NCBI RefSeq assembly: GCF_014764365.1
Contig: NZ_CP061718.1
Span: forward strand, 930,001 to 994,000
Direction: 5' to 3'
DNA length: 64,000 nucleotides
From: Roseococcus microcysteis
GTDB taxonomy: Bacteria > Pseudomonadota > Alphaproteobacteria > Acetobacterales > Acetobacteraceae
Shown here: in pieces, positions 18,410 through 29,079 of the stretch
Layout: every line of letters starts with the position of its first letter
Position numbering within the stretch: position 1 is the stretch's first letter
Translations under genes and position numbers: made by a program
Notes under the pieces: generated by a model
What the model saw: only the letters and a program-made list of their open reading frames with translations
Database searches by the model: none
What the model was told of the DNA's origin: nothing

Positions 18410-20548
18410 ATGACGCTGAACGTCGCCCCCGTGCTGAAGACCTTCCTGGAAACCGAAGCCCTGCCCGGCACCGGCGTCAGCCCCGAGGCCTTCTGGGATG
18501 GCTTCGCCGCCATCCTGGCCGATCTCGGCCCCCGCAACGCCGAGCTGCTGGCCGAGCGTGACGCGCTCCAGGCCAAGATCGACGCCTGGCACCAGGCCAA
18601 CCCCGCGCGCCCGATCGACGTGCCGGCCTATGAGGCCTTCCTGCGCGAGATCGGCTACCTGCTGCCCGAGCCGGGCGAGGTGCAGGTGACCACCGCCAAC
18701 ACCGACCCCGAGATGGGCGCCATCGCGGGCCCGCAGCTGGTGGTGCCGGTCTCCAACGCCCGCTACGCGCTGAACGCGGCCAATGCGCGCTGGGGCAGCC
18801 TCTATGACGCGCTCTATGGCACCGACGCCATTCCGGAGACCGAGGGTGCCACGCGCGGCGGCGGCTACAACCCCGCCCGCGGCCAGCGCGTCATCACCTT
18901 CGCGCGCAAGACGCTGGACAGCATGGTGCCCCTGCTGGGCGCGGGCCATGCCGAGGCGCTGAAGTATGTGGTGAAGGACGGGGCGCTGTCGGTCACGCTC
19001 TCGGGCGGCGGCGCCACGGTGCTGAAGTTCAAGGAGCGCTTCGCGGGCTACACCGGTGATGCCGCCTCGCCCTCCTCCATCCTGTTCCGCCACAACGGGC
19101 TGCACGCCGAGCTGGTGATCAACCGCAACCACCCCATCGGCAAGGAGGATGCGGCGGGTGTGGCGGACCTCATCCTGGAATCGGCGCTGACCACCATCCA
19201 GGATTGCGAGGACAGCGTCGCCGCCGTGGACGCCGAGGACAAGGTCGCGGTCTACCGCAACTGGCTCGGCCTGATGAACGGCTCGCTGAGCGCCGATCTG
19301 GAGAAGGGCGGCAAGACCATCACGCGCCGCCTGAACGAGGACCGCGTCTACACCGCGCCCGATGGCTCGACGCTGACGCTGCCTGGCCGCTCGGTCATGC
19401 TGGTCCGCAATGTGGGTCACCACATGATGACCGACGCCGTCACCTGGAACGGCGCGGAGACGGCCGAGACCATCCTGGACGCGATGGTGACGAGCCTCAT
19501 CGCCATCCATGACATCAAGGGCAAGCGCATGAATTCGCGCGCGGGCTCCGTCTACATCGTGAAGCCGAAGATGCACGGGCCCAAGGAAGTGGCCTGGGCG
19601 GTGGAGCTGTTCGGCCGTGTCGAGAAGGTGCTCGGCCTGCCGCACGCCACGCTGAAGATGGGCATCATGGACGAGGAGCGCCGGACCACCGTCAACCTCA
19701 AGGCCTGCATCGCTGCGGCCTCCGAGCGCGTGTGCTTCATCAACACGGGCTTCCTCGACCGCACCGGCGACGAGATCCACACCTCGATGGAAGCCGGCCC
19801 CATGATCCGCAAGAACGACATGCGGGGCACGGCCTGGATCAAGGCCTATGAGGATTGGAATGTGGATATCGGCCTGATGTGCGGGCTGCGCGGCCGCGCG
19901 CAGATCGGCAAGGGCATGTGGGCCATGCCCGATGCCATGGCCGCGATGCTGGAGCAGAAGGTGGGCCACCCGAAGGCGGGCGCGAACACGGCCTGGGTGC
20001 CCTCGCCCACCGCCGCCACGCTGCACGCCCTGCACTACCACCAGGTGGATGTGGCCGCGCGCCAGGAGGAGATCGCGAAGGGCGGCCGCCGCGCCCAGCT
20101 TGCGGACCTACTGACGGTTCCCGTCGCCACCAACACCAACTGGGCGCCGGCCGACCTGCAGGCCGAGCTGGACAACAACGCCCAGGGCATCCTGGGCTAT
20201 GTGGTGCGCTGGGTGGACCAGGGCGTGGGCTGCTCCAAGGTCCCCGACATCAACAATGTCGGCCTGATGGAGGACCGCGCGACACTGCGCATCTCGGCCC
20301 AGCACATCGCCAACTGGCTGCGCCATGGCATCGTGACGGAAGCGATGGTCGTGGAAACGATGAAGCGCATGGCCGGCGTGGTGGACAAGCAGAATGCGAG
20401 CGATGGGGCCTATGTGGCCATGGCGCCCAATTTCGACGGACCGGCCTTCCAGGCGGCGCTGGCCCTGGTGCTGGAGGGCGCGGCGCAGCCCAATGGCTAC
20501 ACGGAATTCCTGCTGACCAAGTTCCGTCGCGTGGCGAAGGGGGCATGA
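18410..20548 (+). CDS. glcB: Malate synthase G
   Basis: 712 residues, the usual length of the monomeric G isoform. It condenses glyoxylate with acetyl-CoA to malate. Recognisable are [65 protein letters not shown] and [17 protein letters not shown], plus the catalytic-domain ending around [18 protein letters not shown] site precedes the ATG. The divergent ggt start lies 144 bp upstream. No isocitrate lyase or glycolate oxidase gene is nearby, so whether it serves the glyoxylate shunt or glycolate use is open. Confidence 0.97.
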   Translation: MTLNVAPVLKTFLETEALPGTGVSPEAFWDGFAAILADLGPRNAELLAERDALQAKIDAWHQANPARPIDVPAYEAFLREIGYLLPEPGEVQVTTANTDPEMGAIAGPQLVVPVSNARYALNAANARWGSLYDALYGTDAIPETEGATRGGGYNPARGQRVITFARKTLDSMVPLLGAGHAEALKYVVKDGALSVTLSGGGATVLKFKERFAGYTGDAASPSSILFRHNGLHAELVINRNHPIGKEDAAGVADLILESALTTIQDCEDSVAAVDAEDKVAVYRNWLGLMNGSLSADLEKGGKTITRRLNEDRVYTAPDGSTLTLPGRSVMLVRNVGHHMMTDAVTWNGAETAETILDAMVTSLIAIHDIKGKRMNSRAGSVYIVKPKMHGPKEVAWAVELFGRVEKVLGLPHATLKMGIMDEERRTTVNLKACIAAASERVCFINTGFLDRTGDEIHTSMEAGPMIRKNDMRGTAWIKAYEDWNVDIGLMCGLRGRAQIGKGMWAMPDAMAAMLEQKVGHPKAGANTAWVPSPTAATLHALHYHQVDVAARQEEIAKGGRRAQLADLLTVPVATNTNWAPADLQAELDNNAQGILGYVVRWVDQGVGCSKVPDINNVGLMEDRATLRISAQHIANWLRHGIVTEAMVVETMKRMAGVVDKQNASDGAYVAMAPNFDGPAFQAALALVLEGAAQPNGYTEFLLTKFRRVAKGA

Positions 20549-20585
20549 TTCCCGCCACCGATTCACGCCTGCGATCGGGGGCGGC

Positions 20586-21983
20586 GTGAGCACTCCCACC
20601 GACCCCGCCCTGATGGAGGCCGAGCAACTGCTCGGCCTCTACGCCCGCCGCGCCCTCTCGCCCGTCGAGGCGCTGAAGGCCGTGATGGAGCGGGTGGCGC
20701 GCATGAACCCCTGGGTCAACGCCTTCGCGGCGATGAACCCCCGCGCCCTGGCCCAGGCGGGCGAGAGCGAGGCGCGCTGGGCCGCCGGCCGCCCCATGGG
20801 GCCGCTCGATGGCGTGCCCTGCACCGTGAAGGACCTGCTGAACCTCGCGGGCTTCCCCACCCGCCGCGGTAGCCGCGCGACCGAGGCCACCCCGGCCAGC
20901 GAGGACGCACCCTCCGTGCTCGGGCTGAAGTCGGCCGGCGCGGTCATCCTGGGCAAGACCACCACCACCGAATTCGGCTGGAAGTCGCCGGGCGACTGCC
21001 CGCTGCACGGCATCACCCGCAACCCGTGGAACCGGGAGCGGACGCCGGGCGGATCGTCCTCCGGCGCGGGGGCCGCGGCCGCGGCCTGCTTCGGGCCGCT
21101 GCACATCGGCACCGATGCCGGCGGCTCCATCCGCATCCCGGCCGCCTTCTGCGGCGTGGTGGGCGTGAAGCCCAGCTTCGGGCGCGTGCCGCAATGGCCG
21201 CTCGGCGCCTTCGCCAATGTGGCGGTGGCCGGGCCCATGGCGCGCTCGGTGCGCGATGCCGCGCTGATGATGAACGCCATGGCGCGGCACGACCTGCGCG
21301 ACCCCTTCTGCCTGCCTGATGACAACCGCGACTGGCGCGATGGCATCGAGGACGGCGTGGCCGGGCTGCGCGTGGCCGTCGTCCGACGCCTGGGCTTCGA
21401 GGCCCCGCTGGACGCCGAGGGCGAGGAAGCGTTGCTCCAGGCCGCCCGTGCCCTGGAAGCCGCCGGCGCCCATGTCGAGGAAGCGGACCCCGCCCTTCCC
21501 GACACCCGCGCCATCTTCGGCCGCGTCTGGGGCGTGGCGCTGGCACGACTCGTGGCCTCCATCCCGGAGGAATCGCGCGGGCTGCTCGATGCGGGGATCA
21601 TGGAGGTGGCCGAGCGCCAGTCGCGCATGTCGGCCGTGGATTTCCTGGGCGCCGACGCGCTGCGCATCGAGGCCGCGCATGCCATGGCGCGCTTCCACCA
21701 GCGATTCGACCTGGTGCTGACCGCCGCGACTCCGACCGCCGCCTTCGCCGCCGACCAGCCCACCCTGCACCCCGAGACCGCCCTGTGGCGCGACTGGGCG
21801 CCCTGGACCTTCGCCTTCAACCTGACCCGCCAGCCGGCCATCTCCGTGCCCGTGGGCCTTGATTCCGAAGGCATGCCGCGCGCGGTGCAGGTGGCGGCGG
21901 CTCTGTATCGCGACGATCTGTGCTTCCGCGCCGCGCGTTCCCTGGAAATCGCATTGCAGGTTCCCAGCGCACCGGCCTTGTAA
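20586..21983 (+). CDS. Amidase-signature family hydrolase
   Basis: 465 residues with the Ser-cisSer-Lys triad: Lys82 in PCTVKDLL, the serines of TPGGSSSGAG (about 157-159) and Ser181 in GTDAGGSIRIP. The family hydrolyses amides and includes GatA, but no gatB or gatC is adjacent and the C-terminal half is not GatA-like, so a catabolic amidase is more likely. The start is GTG 20586, 37 bp after glcB. No signal peptide. A weak 6-bp hairpin (21985-22004) follows the stop. Confidence 0.88.
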   Translation: MSTPTDPALMEAEQLLGLYARRALSPVEALKAVMERVARMNPWVNAFAAMNPRALAQAGESEARWAAGRPMGPLDGVPCTVKDLLNLAGFPTRRGSRATEATPASEDAPSVLGLKSAGAVILGKTTTTEFGWKSPGDCPLHGITRNPWNRERTPGGSSSGAGAAAAACFGPLHIGTDAGGSIRIPAAFCGVVGVKPSFGRVPQWPLGAFANVAVAGPMARSVRDAALMMNAMARHDLRDPFCLPDDNRDWRDGIEDGVAGLRVAVVRRLGFEAPLDAEGEEALLQAARALEAAGAHVEEADPALPDTRAIFGRVWGVALARLVASIPEESRGLLDAGIMEVAERQSRMSAVDFLGADALRIEAAHAMARFHQRFDLVLTAATPTAAFAADQPTLHPETALWRDWAPWTFAFNLTRQPAISVPVGLDSEGMPRAVQVAAALYRDDLCFRAARSLEIALQVPSAPAL

Positions 21984-22082
21984 CCAAAGCGCAAAGATGC
22001 TTTGACCCCGCCACAGTCAAGGCGGCGCCGTGGCGGAACGGGGGCAACCCGAACCGCCGCGAGGGCCGGAGTGGAGGGAACC

Positions 22083-22280
22083 ATGCGTGTTCTGAAGCCC
22101 CTGATCCTGGCACGTCGCCGCCAGATCTCCGCCGGCCCCGCACGGCGCGAGGCCCCGCACCCCTTCGTGCTGGCGCTGCCCGTCGAGACCACCGACATCT
22201 TCGACATGCGCGACGAACCCCGCGCCTTCACCGACGCGACCATCCTGCCCTTGCCCGTTCCGCGCGTCGCCGCGGAGTAA
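22083..22280 (+). CDS. Small hypothetical protein
   Basis: 65 residues starting at ATG 22083 with a GGAGGGA-type site just upstream. The first 25 residues are basic (ILARRRQISAGPARRE), the rest acidic and proline-rich; no membrane segment, no motif I recognise. It lies between the amidase and the convergent serB. Coding status rests on the ribosome site and open frame only. Confidence 0.4.
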   Translation: MRVLKPLILARRRQISAGPARREAPHPFVLALPVETTDIFDMRDEPRAFTDATILPLPVPRVAAE

Positions 22281-22321
22281 TCCGCGGCGCCAGGGAGGGG
22301 GTCGCGGAATAGCCTTCGGGC

Positions 22322-23215
22322 TCAGGCCCGGCGGAATTCCGCCGCGCGATAGCCCTGGGCGAACAGCAGCCCCCGCAAATCCGCATGTTCCAGCCGGTGG
22401 CGCGCCGCGGCCGCCACCACGGGCTTGGCGCGGAAAGCCACCCCCAGCCCCGCCGCCTGGATCATGGCCAGGTCATTGGCGCCATCGCCCACCGTCGCGG
22501 CCTCGGTCAGCGGCACGCCGAGCTGCGCGGCCAGGCGCTTCAGCGTGGCGAGCTTGGCGTCGCGGTCCAGGATGGGCTGGCCCACCGCGCCGGTCAGCTT
22601 GCCCTCCTCGACCAGCAGCGTATTGGCATGGTGCTCATGAAAGCCCACGAGTTCCGCCACACGCGCGGTGAAGAAGGTGAAGCCGCCCGAGACCAGCGCG
22701 GTGTGGGCGCCGTTCGCGCGCATGGTGCCGACCAGCTCCGCCGCGCCGGGCGTGAGTTCCGTGGCCTTCCAGGTGGCCTCCAACGCGCTGTCATCGAGGC
22801 CGCGCAGCATGGCCACGCGCGCGGTCAGCGCCTGGGCGAAATCCAGCTCCCCATTCATGGAGCGGCGGGTGATCTCCGCGATCTGCTCCTTGAGGCCCGC
22901 GAAGGCCGCGATCTCGTCAAGCGTCTCGCTGGTGACGATGGTGCTGTCCATGTCGGCCAGCAGCAGCTTCTTGCGACGACCGTCGCGGGGCTGGGCGATG
23001 AGGTCCAGCGGCGCATCGCCCAGCGCGGCGCGCACCGCGGCCTCCGCCTGCTCGGCGGCGAGGGCCGTGAAGGGCTGGTCCACCGCCTCGGCCTCCGACA
23101 GCCATTCGGCCGCGTCCAGGTCGGCGCCCAGCGCCGAAAGGGCGGCGCGGGCGGCGCGCAGATGGTCAGGGGTCAGCGTGCCGGGGGCGGCGATCAGGGT
23201 CAGCATATGGGGCAT
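22322..23215 (-). CDS. serB: Phosphoserine phosphatase
   Basis: 297 residues, HAD superfamily. Last step of serine synthesis: O-phosphoserine to serine. The nucleophile motif is LLLADMDSTIVTSE, motif II is ALVSGGFTFF, and the Mg-binding end is ATVGDGANDLAMI. The N-terminal about 85 residues form the ACT-like regulatory part seen in SerB. The start Met may be at 23215 or codon 4. It is divergent from miaA with only 26 bp between start codons. Confidence 0.96.
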   Translation of the reverse strand: MPHMLTLIAAPGTLTPDHLRAARAALSALGADLDAAEWLSEAEAVDQPFTALAAEQAEAAVRAALGDAPLDLIAQPRDGRRKKLLLADMDSTIVTSETLDEIAAFAGLKEQIAEITRRSMNGELDFAQALTARVAMLRGLDDSALEATWKATELTPGAAELVGTMRANGAHTALVSGGFTFFTARVAELVGFHEHHANTLLVEEGKLTGAVGQPILDRDAKLATLKRLAAQLGVPLTEAATVGDGANDLAMIQAAGLGVAFRAKPVVAAAARHRLEHADLRGLLFAQGYRAAEFRRA

Positions 23216-23244
23216 GGCGGGCGGACCATGCCGGGTGCGGCGTG

Positions 23245-24201
23245 ATGCGCCAAGCCCTCATCATCGCCGGGCCGACGTGCAGCGGGAAATCGGCCCTGGC
23301 GCTGGAACTGGCCGGGCGGCTGGGCGGCACCGTCATCAACGCCGACGCCATGCAATGCTATCGCGAGCTTCGCGTGCTGACCGCCCGGCCCACGCCGGAG
23401 GAGGAGGCCCGCGTGCCGCATGCCCTCTATGGCGTGCTGCCGGCCGCCGTGGCGGGCAGCGTGGCCTGGTGGCGGGCGGCGGCGCTGGAGGCGATGGAAG
23501 GGGCAAGCTTGCCCATCCTCTGCGGCGGCACGGGGATGTATCTGCGCGCGTTGACCCAGGGCCTTTCGGCCCTGCCCGACGTGACGCCGGCCGCCCGCGC
23601 CGAGGCGCGCGCTCTTCTGGCGGAGCTAGGGCCGGAGGCGCTGCACGCGCGGCTCAACGCCGAGGATGCCGCGGCCATCCGCCCCTCCGACAGCCAGCGC
23701 ATCGCCCGCGCGCATGAGGTTTGGCTCAGCACGGGCCAGAGCCTGGCGCATTGGCAGCGCGCGGCCCCCCTGCTGCCGCCCGCGCCCTATGCCTTTCGCG
23801 CCATCCTGCTCGACCCACCGCGCGAGGCGTTGCGCGCAGCCATAGCGGCACGCTGGGACGCGATGCTGGCGGGCGGCGCGCGCGAGGAGGTCGCGGCGCT
23901 GCTGGCCCAGGGCCTCGACCCCGCCCTGCCCGCCATGCGCGCCCATGGCGTGCCGGAACTGGCGGCGCTGCTGCGCGGCGAGATCACGGAAGCGGAGGCG
24001 AGCCGCCGCGCCATCGCCAACACCGGCGCCTATACACGGCGCCAGGCCACTTGGTTCCGCCATCAGCCGCTGGTGGCCGTGCGGCACGCGCATAGGATCA
24101 ATGCGCGTTTCGCGGCTCTAGCGCAATTTTCAGAATGTGAACGGGCAAAAATCTTCGCATTTCTTCGTGAGGGTGTTGACGGGGCCGTCCCACCCCCGTA
24201 A
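23245..24201 (+). CDS. miaA: tRNA dimethylallyltransferase
   Basis: 318 residues. Adds a dimethylallyl group to A37 of tRNAs reading UNN codons. Motifs: P-loop IIAGPTCSGKSALA, INADAMQCYREL, LCGGTGMYLRAL and TRRQATWFRHQ near the end. ATG 23245 directly follows an alternative GTG at 23242. The C-terminus runs about 35 residues past the last conserved motif. The acetolactate synthase gene starts 34 bp after the stop; serB-miaA-ilvB-ilvH-ilvC is a frequent order in alphaproteobacteria. Confidence 0.96.
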   Translation: MRQALIIAGPTCSGKSALALELAGRLGGTVINADAMQCYRELRVLTARPTPEEEARVPHALYGVLPAAVAGSVAWWRAAALEAMEGASLPILCGGTGMYLRALTQGLSALPDVTPAARAEARALLAELGPEALHARLNAEDAAAIRPSDSQRIARAHEVWLSTGQSLAHWQRAAPLLPPAPYAFRAILLDPPREALRAAIAARWDAMLAGGAREEVAALLAQGLDPALPAMRAHGVPELAALLRGEITEAEASRRAIANTGAYTRRQATWFRHQPLVAVRHAHRINARFAALAQFSECERAKIFAFLREGVDGAVPPP

Positions 24202-24235
24202 GCCCTTCGCAGTCGCACATTTCCGGAACCTCGCC

Positions 24236-26050
24236 ATGTCCGCCACCGCCATGCCCACCGCCCCCGCCGCCACCGACCATCTGTCGGGCGCCGAGGTCGT
24301 CCTGCGCGCGCTGAAGGACCAGGGCGTGGACGTCATCTTCGGCTATCCCGGCGGCGCCGTGCTGCCGATCTATGACGCGCTGTTCCAGCAGAACCACATC
24401 CGCCACATCCTGGTGCGGCACGAGCAGGCCGCCGTCCACGCGGCCGAGGGCTATGCGCGCTCCACCGGCAAGGTGGGCGTGGTGCTTGTCACATCCGGCC
24501 CCGGCGCCACCAATGCCGTGACGGGGCTGGTGGATGCGCTGATGGACAGCATCCCGGTGGTCTGCCTGACGGGCCAGGTGCCCACGCACCTCATCGGCAA
24601 TGACGCCTTCCAGGAGGCCGACACCACCGGCATCACCCGCCCCGCCACCAAGCACAACTACCTGGTGAAGCGCAGCGAGGACCTGGCCCGCGTGATGCAT
24701 GACGCCTTCTATGTGGCGAAGTCCGGCCGGCCTGGCCCGGTGGTGATTGACCTGCCGAAGGACATCCTGATCAAGCCGGCACCCTATGTGGACGCGCCCA
24801 AGGCTGAGGCGCCCCACCGCTCCTACCGCCCCGTGACCTCGCCCAACCGCGACGCGATCCTGGAGGCGGTGCGACTGCTGAAGCGGTCCGAGCGGCCCAT
24901 CATCTATGCGGGCGGTGGTGTCATCAATTCCGGGCCCGAGGCGTCGCGCCTGCTGACGGAGTTCGTGCGCCTGACGGGCATGCCCTGCACCAACACGCTG
25001 ATGGGCCTCGGCGCCTATCCGGCCAGCGATCCGCAATTCGTGGGGATGCTGGGCATGCACGGCACCTATGAGGCGAACCTCGCCATGCATGGCTGCGACG
25101 TGATGTTCAACATCGGCGCGCGCTTCGACGACCGCATCACCGGGCGGCTGGACAAGTTCAGCGTGGGCTCGAAGAAGATCCATGCAGACATCGACCCCTC
25201 CTCCATCAACAAGAATGTGAAGGTGGACGTCGCCATCCTGGGCGATGCCGGCCAGGTGCTGGCCGCGATGATCGAGGCGTGGAAGAGCGATGACACGCCC
25301 ATCGCGAAGGACGCCCAGCTCGGCTGGTGGCGGAAGATTGACGGCTGGCGGTCCATCAACTGCCTCGCCTACACCCAGGCGCCCGAGCCCGGCGCCATCA
25401 TCAAGCCGCAGCACGCGGTGAAGCGCCTCTACGAGATCACGCAGGAGCTGGGGCGCGAAACCTTCATCTCCACCGAGGTGGGCCAGCACCAGATGTGGGC
25501 CGCGCAGTATTTCGGCTTCGACAAGCCCAACCGCTGGATGACGAGCGGTGGCCTCGGCACCATGGGCTACGGGCTGCCGGCGGCGATGGGCGTGCAGATC
25601 GCCCACCCCGACGCGCTGTGCATCGACATCGCGGGCGAGGCGTCCATCCTGATGAACATCCAGGAGATGGGCACGCTCGCGCAGTATCGCCTGCCGGTGA
25701 AGGTGTTCATCCTGAACAACGAGTACATGGGCATGGTGCGCCAGTGGCAGGAACTGCTGCATGGCGGGCGCTATTCGGAGAGCTACAGCGCCTCCCTGCC
25801 CGATTTCGTGAAGCTGGCGGAAAGCTTCCACGCGCGCGGGCTGCGGGCCACGAAGCTAGGCGAGCTGGATGACGTGATCCGCGAGATGATCGCCCATCCG
25901 GGCCCCGTCATTGCGGACATCTGTGTGGACCAGAAGGAGAACTGCTTCCCGATGATCCCGTCCGGCGCCGCCCATAACGAGATGATCCTGGGCCCGGACC
26001 AGGAGAAGAACGCGGCCAGCGTGACGGATGAGGGCAAGGTCCTTGTTTGA
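24236..26050 (+). CDS. ilvB: Acetolactate synthase large subunit
   Basis: 604 residues. ThDP- and FAD-dependent enzyme of valine, leucine and isoleucine synthesis. Key features: FGYPGGAVLPIYDAL, the cofactor-activating Glu in VRHEQAAVHAAEGYAR, VTSGPGATNAVTG, and the ThDP-binding region DIAGEASILMNIQEM, in which AGEAS replaces the usual GDGS, as common in alphaproteobacteria. I chose ATG 24236; the frame is open another 99 bp upstream but overlaps the miaA end and is not conserved-looking. No leader peptide or attenuator was found before it. Confidence 0.96.
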   Translation: MSATAMPTAPAATDHLSGAEVVLRALKDQGVDVIFGYPGGAVLPIYDALFQQNHIRHILVRHEQAAVHAAEGYARSTGKVGVVLVTSGPGATNAVTGLVDALMDSIPVVCLTGQVPTHLIGNDAFQEADTTGITRPATKHNYLVKRSEDLARVMHDAFYVAKSGRPGPVVIDLPKDILIKPAPYVDAPKAEAPHRSYRPVTSPNRDAILEAVRLLKRSERPIIYAGGGVINSGPEASRLLTEFVRLTGMPCTNTLMGLGAYPASDPQFVGMLGMHGTYEANLAMHGCDVMFNIGARFDDRITGRLDKFSVGSKKIHADIDPSSINKNVKVDVAILGDAGQVLAAMIEAWKSDDTPIAKDAQLGWWRKIDGWRSINCLAYTQAPEPGAIIKPQHAVKRLYEITQELGRETFISTEVGQHQMWAAQYFGFDKPNRWMTSGGLGTMGYGLPAAMGVQIAHPDALCIDIAGEASILMNIQEMGTLAQYRLPVKVFILNNEYMGMVRQWQELLHGGRYSESYSASLPDFVKLAESFHARGLRATKLGELDDVIREMIAHPGPVIADICVDQKENCFPMIPSGAAHNEMILGPDQEKNAASVTDEGKVLV

Positions 26051-26207
26051 TGCCCTCAGACGCCGGGCGCGGCCTCCGGCCGCTTGGCTTCGCGCCATCA
26101 TTGGTGCACGTGCCAAACGGTAGGTCTGGGCGCGGCGTCCGCTTCGCGGCCGCATTCGCCGAGGATGCGCCCTTCCCCATTACTTCCGCCTTGGATGACT
26201 GAAAAAA

Positions 26208-26723
26208 ATGTCGGCAATGGATACGCGCACGGCGACGATCGCCGTGCTGGTGGAAAACGAGGCGGGCGTGCTGGCCCGCGTGATCGGCCTGTTTTCGGGC
26301 CGTGGCTACAACATTGACAGCCTGACCGTGGCGCCGGTGGATGAGGCGGGGCGGCTGTCGCGCATCACCGTCGTGACCTCGGGCACGGAGATGGTGATCG
26401 AGCAGATCAAAGCGCAGCTGGATCGCCTCGTGCCCGTGCACAAGGTGGCGGATCTGACGGTGGAGGGGCCGCACCTCGTGCGGGAGTTGGCGCTGATCAA
26501 GGTTGTCGGCACCGGGGATCATCGTGTGGAGGCGCTGCGGCTGGCGGACGCCTTCCGTGCCCGCGTGGTGGACGCGACCACGGAAAGTTTCGTCTTCGAG
26601 ATGACCGGCAATGCCGAGAAGATAGATGCCTTCTGCGCGCTGATGCGCCCGCTAGGCTTAGCCGAGATTTGCCGGACCGGGGCGGTTGCCATCGCCCGCG
26701 GCACGCGGCAGATGGCGCTGTGA
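26208..26723 (+). CDS. ilvH: Acetolactate synthase small (regulatory) subunit
   Basis: 171 residues. The N-terminal ACT domain (about 7-80: TIAVLVENEAGVLARVIGLF, RGYNIDSLTVAPV) binds valine for feedback control; the C-terminal domain (about 85-165) activates the large subunit. It is separated from ilvB by 157 bp, which is long for this pair; that gap is GC-rich and contains no recognisable gene or attenuator. The ribosome site is poor (A-rich sequence before the ATG). Confidence 0.96.
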   Translation: MSAMDTRTATIAVLVENEAGVLARVIGLFSGRGYNIDSLTVAPVDEAGRLSRITVVTSGTEMVIEQIKAQLDRLVPVHKVADLTVEGPHLVRELALIKVVGTGDHRVEALRLADAFRARVVDATTESFVFEMTGNAEKIDAFCALMRPLGLAEICRTGAVAIARGTRQMAL

Positions 26724-27779
<1,056 letters not shown>

Positions 27780-27808
27780 GCCTGGTCGCGGGGCGGCGGG
27801 CGGTCGCG

Positions 27809-28615
27809 GTGGCGGGGTTGTTTGGCCTCGCCGCCTGCTCACCCGCCCGCCTTGCGAGTTGGCTCACGCCGAGCGAGGGCGTGCGGCGCGAGCAGGGGCT
27901 GGCCTACGGCCCCCTGCCCCGCCAGCGCCTCGATCTCTACACGCCCGAGGGACTGTCCTCCGACGCGCCTCTCGTACTTTTCCTCCCCGGGGGCGCCTGG
28001 GTCTCGGGCCAACGCGCGGAGTATGGCTTCGTGGGAATCACGCTCGCCCGGCTCGGTGCCGTCGCGGCGGTCGCGGACTACAGGCTCTGGCCCGAGGCCG
28101 CCTACCCTTCTTTCGTGGAGGATGCGGCGCTGGCGCTGCGCTTCCTGGCCCCACAAGACCGGCCCCTGGTGGTGATGGGCCATTCGGCCGGCGCGTTCAA
28201 CGCGGCCGCCGTGGCGCTCGATCCGCGCTGGGGCGTGCGGTCGCTGGTGTCAGGCCTCATCGGCATCTCCGGCCCTTATGAGTTCGGCGCGCATGAGGTG
28301 ACGCCGCCTGCCATCTTCGCGGGGCTGGAGCGCATCCAGGCCGCGCCCGCGCCGCTGACGGGGGCGGCCCCCATGCTGCTGCTGCACGGCGGGCGCGACA
28401 CCACGGTGGGCCCCTACCATTCCGAAATCCTGGCCGAACGGGCGCGCGCGGCCGGCGTGCCGGTGCGGCATGTGGTGTGGCCGCGCCTCTCCCATATTGA
28501 CATCATGGCGGGCTTCGCGCCCGCCTCGCGCTGGCTGCGATTGGGCGAGCCCGAGGTGGTGGCCGAGCTCGGCCGCTTCCTCACATCGGTGCGAGGGCAT
28601 CCCCCGGCCGGATGA
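27809..28615 (+). CDS. Alpha/beta hydrolase, probable lipoprotein
   Basis: 268 residues. The oxyanion-hole motif LPGGAWVSG, nucleophile GHSAG, Asp in GGRDTTV and His in LSHIDI make a complete triad of the BD-FAE/carboxylesterase type. The N-terminus GLFGLAAC fits a lipobox (LAAC), suggesting anchoring to a membrane. The start is GTG 27809; the hydrophobic stretch extends back through arginines to about 27782 without a standard start codon, so the true N-terminus is uncertain. It follows ilvC by 29 bp. Its last 35 bp overlap the convergent MOSC gene. Substrate unknown. Confidence 0.75.
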   Translation: MAGLFGLAACSPARLASWLTPSEGVRREQGLAYGPLPRQRLDLYTPEGLSSDAPLVLFLPGGAWVSGQRAEYGFVGITLARLGAVAAVADYRLWPEAAYPSFVEDAALALRFLAPQDRPLVVMGHSAGAFNAAAVALDPRWGVRSLVSGLIGISGPYEFGAHEVTPPAIFAGLERIQAAPAPLTGAAPMLLLHGGRDTTVGPYHSEILAERARAAGVPVRHVVWPRLSHIDIMAGFAPASRWLRLGEPEVVAELGRFLTSVRGHPPAG

Positions 28616-29048
28616 CACCGCCCCGCACAATGATGCAGTTCAGCCCCGAACGGTTGGTCAGCGGCTTGAACAGCCGCCGCCCCAGCAGGTCGTCCAGATA
28701 CTGGCAGGGCACGTTCAGCCGGATGCCCTCCAGCACCGCCTCCCCCACCCGGAAGCGCCGGCCGACCAGGTGGTTCAGCGGGACGCCCCGCACCGTCAGG
28801 TTCCGGCGATGCTCATGCGGCGCCAGTTCCAGCGCGTGGTCGCGGGCCAGGGCCTCCAGCGTCTCCACCTCGATCAGCGTCACCTGGCGTTCGCGCTGCG
28901 GCTTGGGGCTATAGGTGCCGGTGCCGAGCAGATAGCGGTCGCCCTCGATCCCCTGGCCCTCCAGCAGCCGCGCCTCGGGCCGCGCCTCCATGGGGGCGCC
29001 ACCGCGCGGGGTGGTGTGGATGTGCAGAAGGGTGCCGGACCATGTCAT
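28581..29048 (-). CDS. MOSC-domain protein
   Basis: 155 residues consisting of a single MOSC domain (MoCo sulfurase C-terminal-like beta-barrel). Recognisable are IEGDRYLLGTGTYS, QVTLIEVETLEAL, RRNLTVRGVPLN, FRVGEAVLEGI and Cys in NVPCQYLDDLL, the conserved Cys position of the domain. Stand-alone MOSC proteins are thought to bind molybdenum cofactor or carry sulfur; the role here is unknown. The start is ATG 29046-29048. It is followed convergently by the hydrolase gene with 35 bp of 3' overlap. Confidence 0.85.
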   Translation of the reverse strand: MTWSGTLLHIHTTPRGGAPMEARPEARLLEGQGIEGDRYLLGTGTYSPKPQRERQVTLIEVETLEALARDHALELAPHEHRRNLTVRGVPLNHLVGRRFRVGEAVLEGIRLNVPCQYLDDLLGRRLFKPLTNRSGLNCIIVRGGVIRPGDALAPM

Positions 29049-29079
29049 GCGCGCAGGCTGTGCGCCCCGCCGCGTGCGG

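Noticed and set aside
22281-22321. Terminator between the small gene and serB
   Set aside because: The TCCGCGG/TCGCGGA pairing is weak and has no T-run on either strand.
24137-24235. Extended N-terminus or leader peptide before ilvB
   Set aside because: The frame is open but overlaps the miaA end and has no run of Val, Leu or Ile codons; no attenuator hairpins with T-run follow.
26051-26207. Possible small gene or riboswitch between ilvB and ilvH
   Set aside because: No start with ribosome site, no recognisable RNA motif; only GC-rich short inverted repeats.
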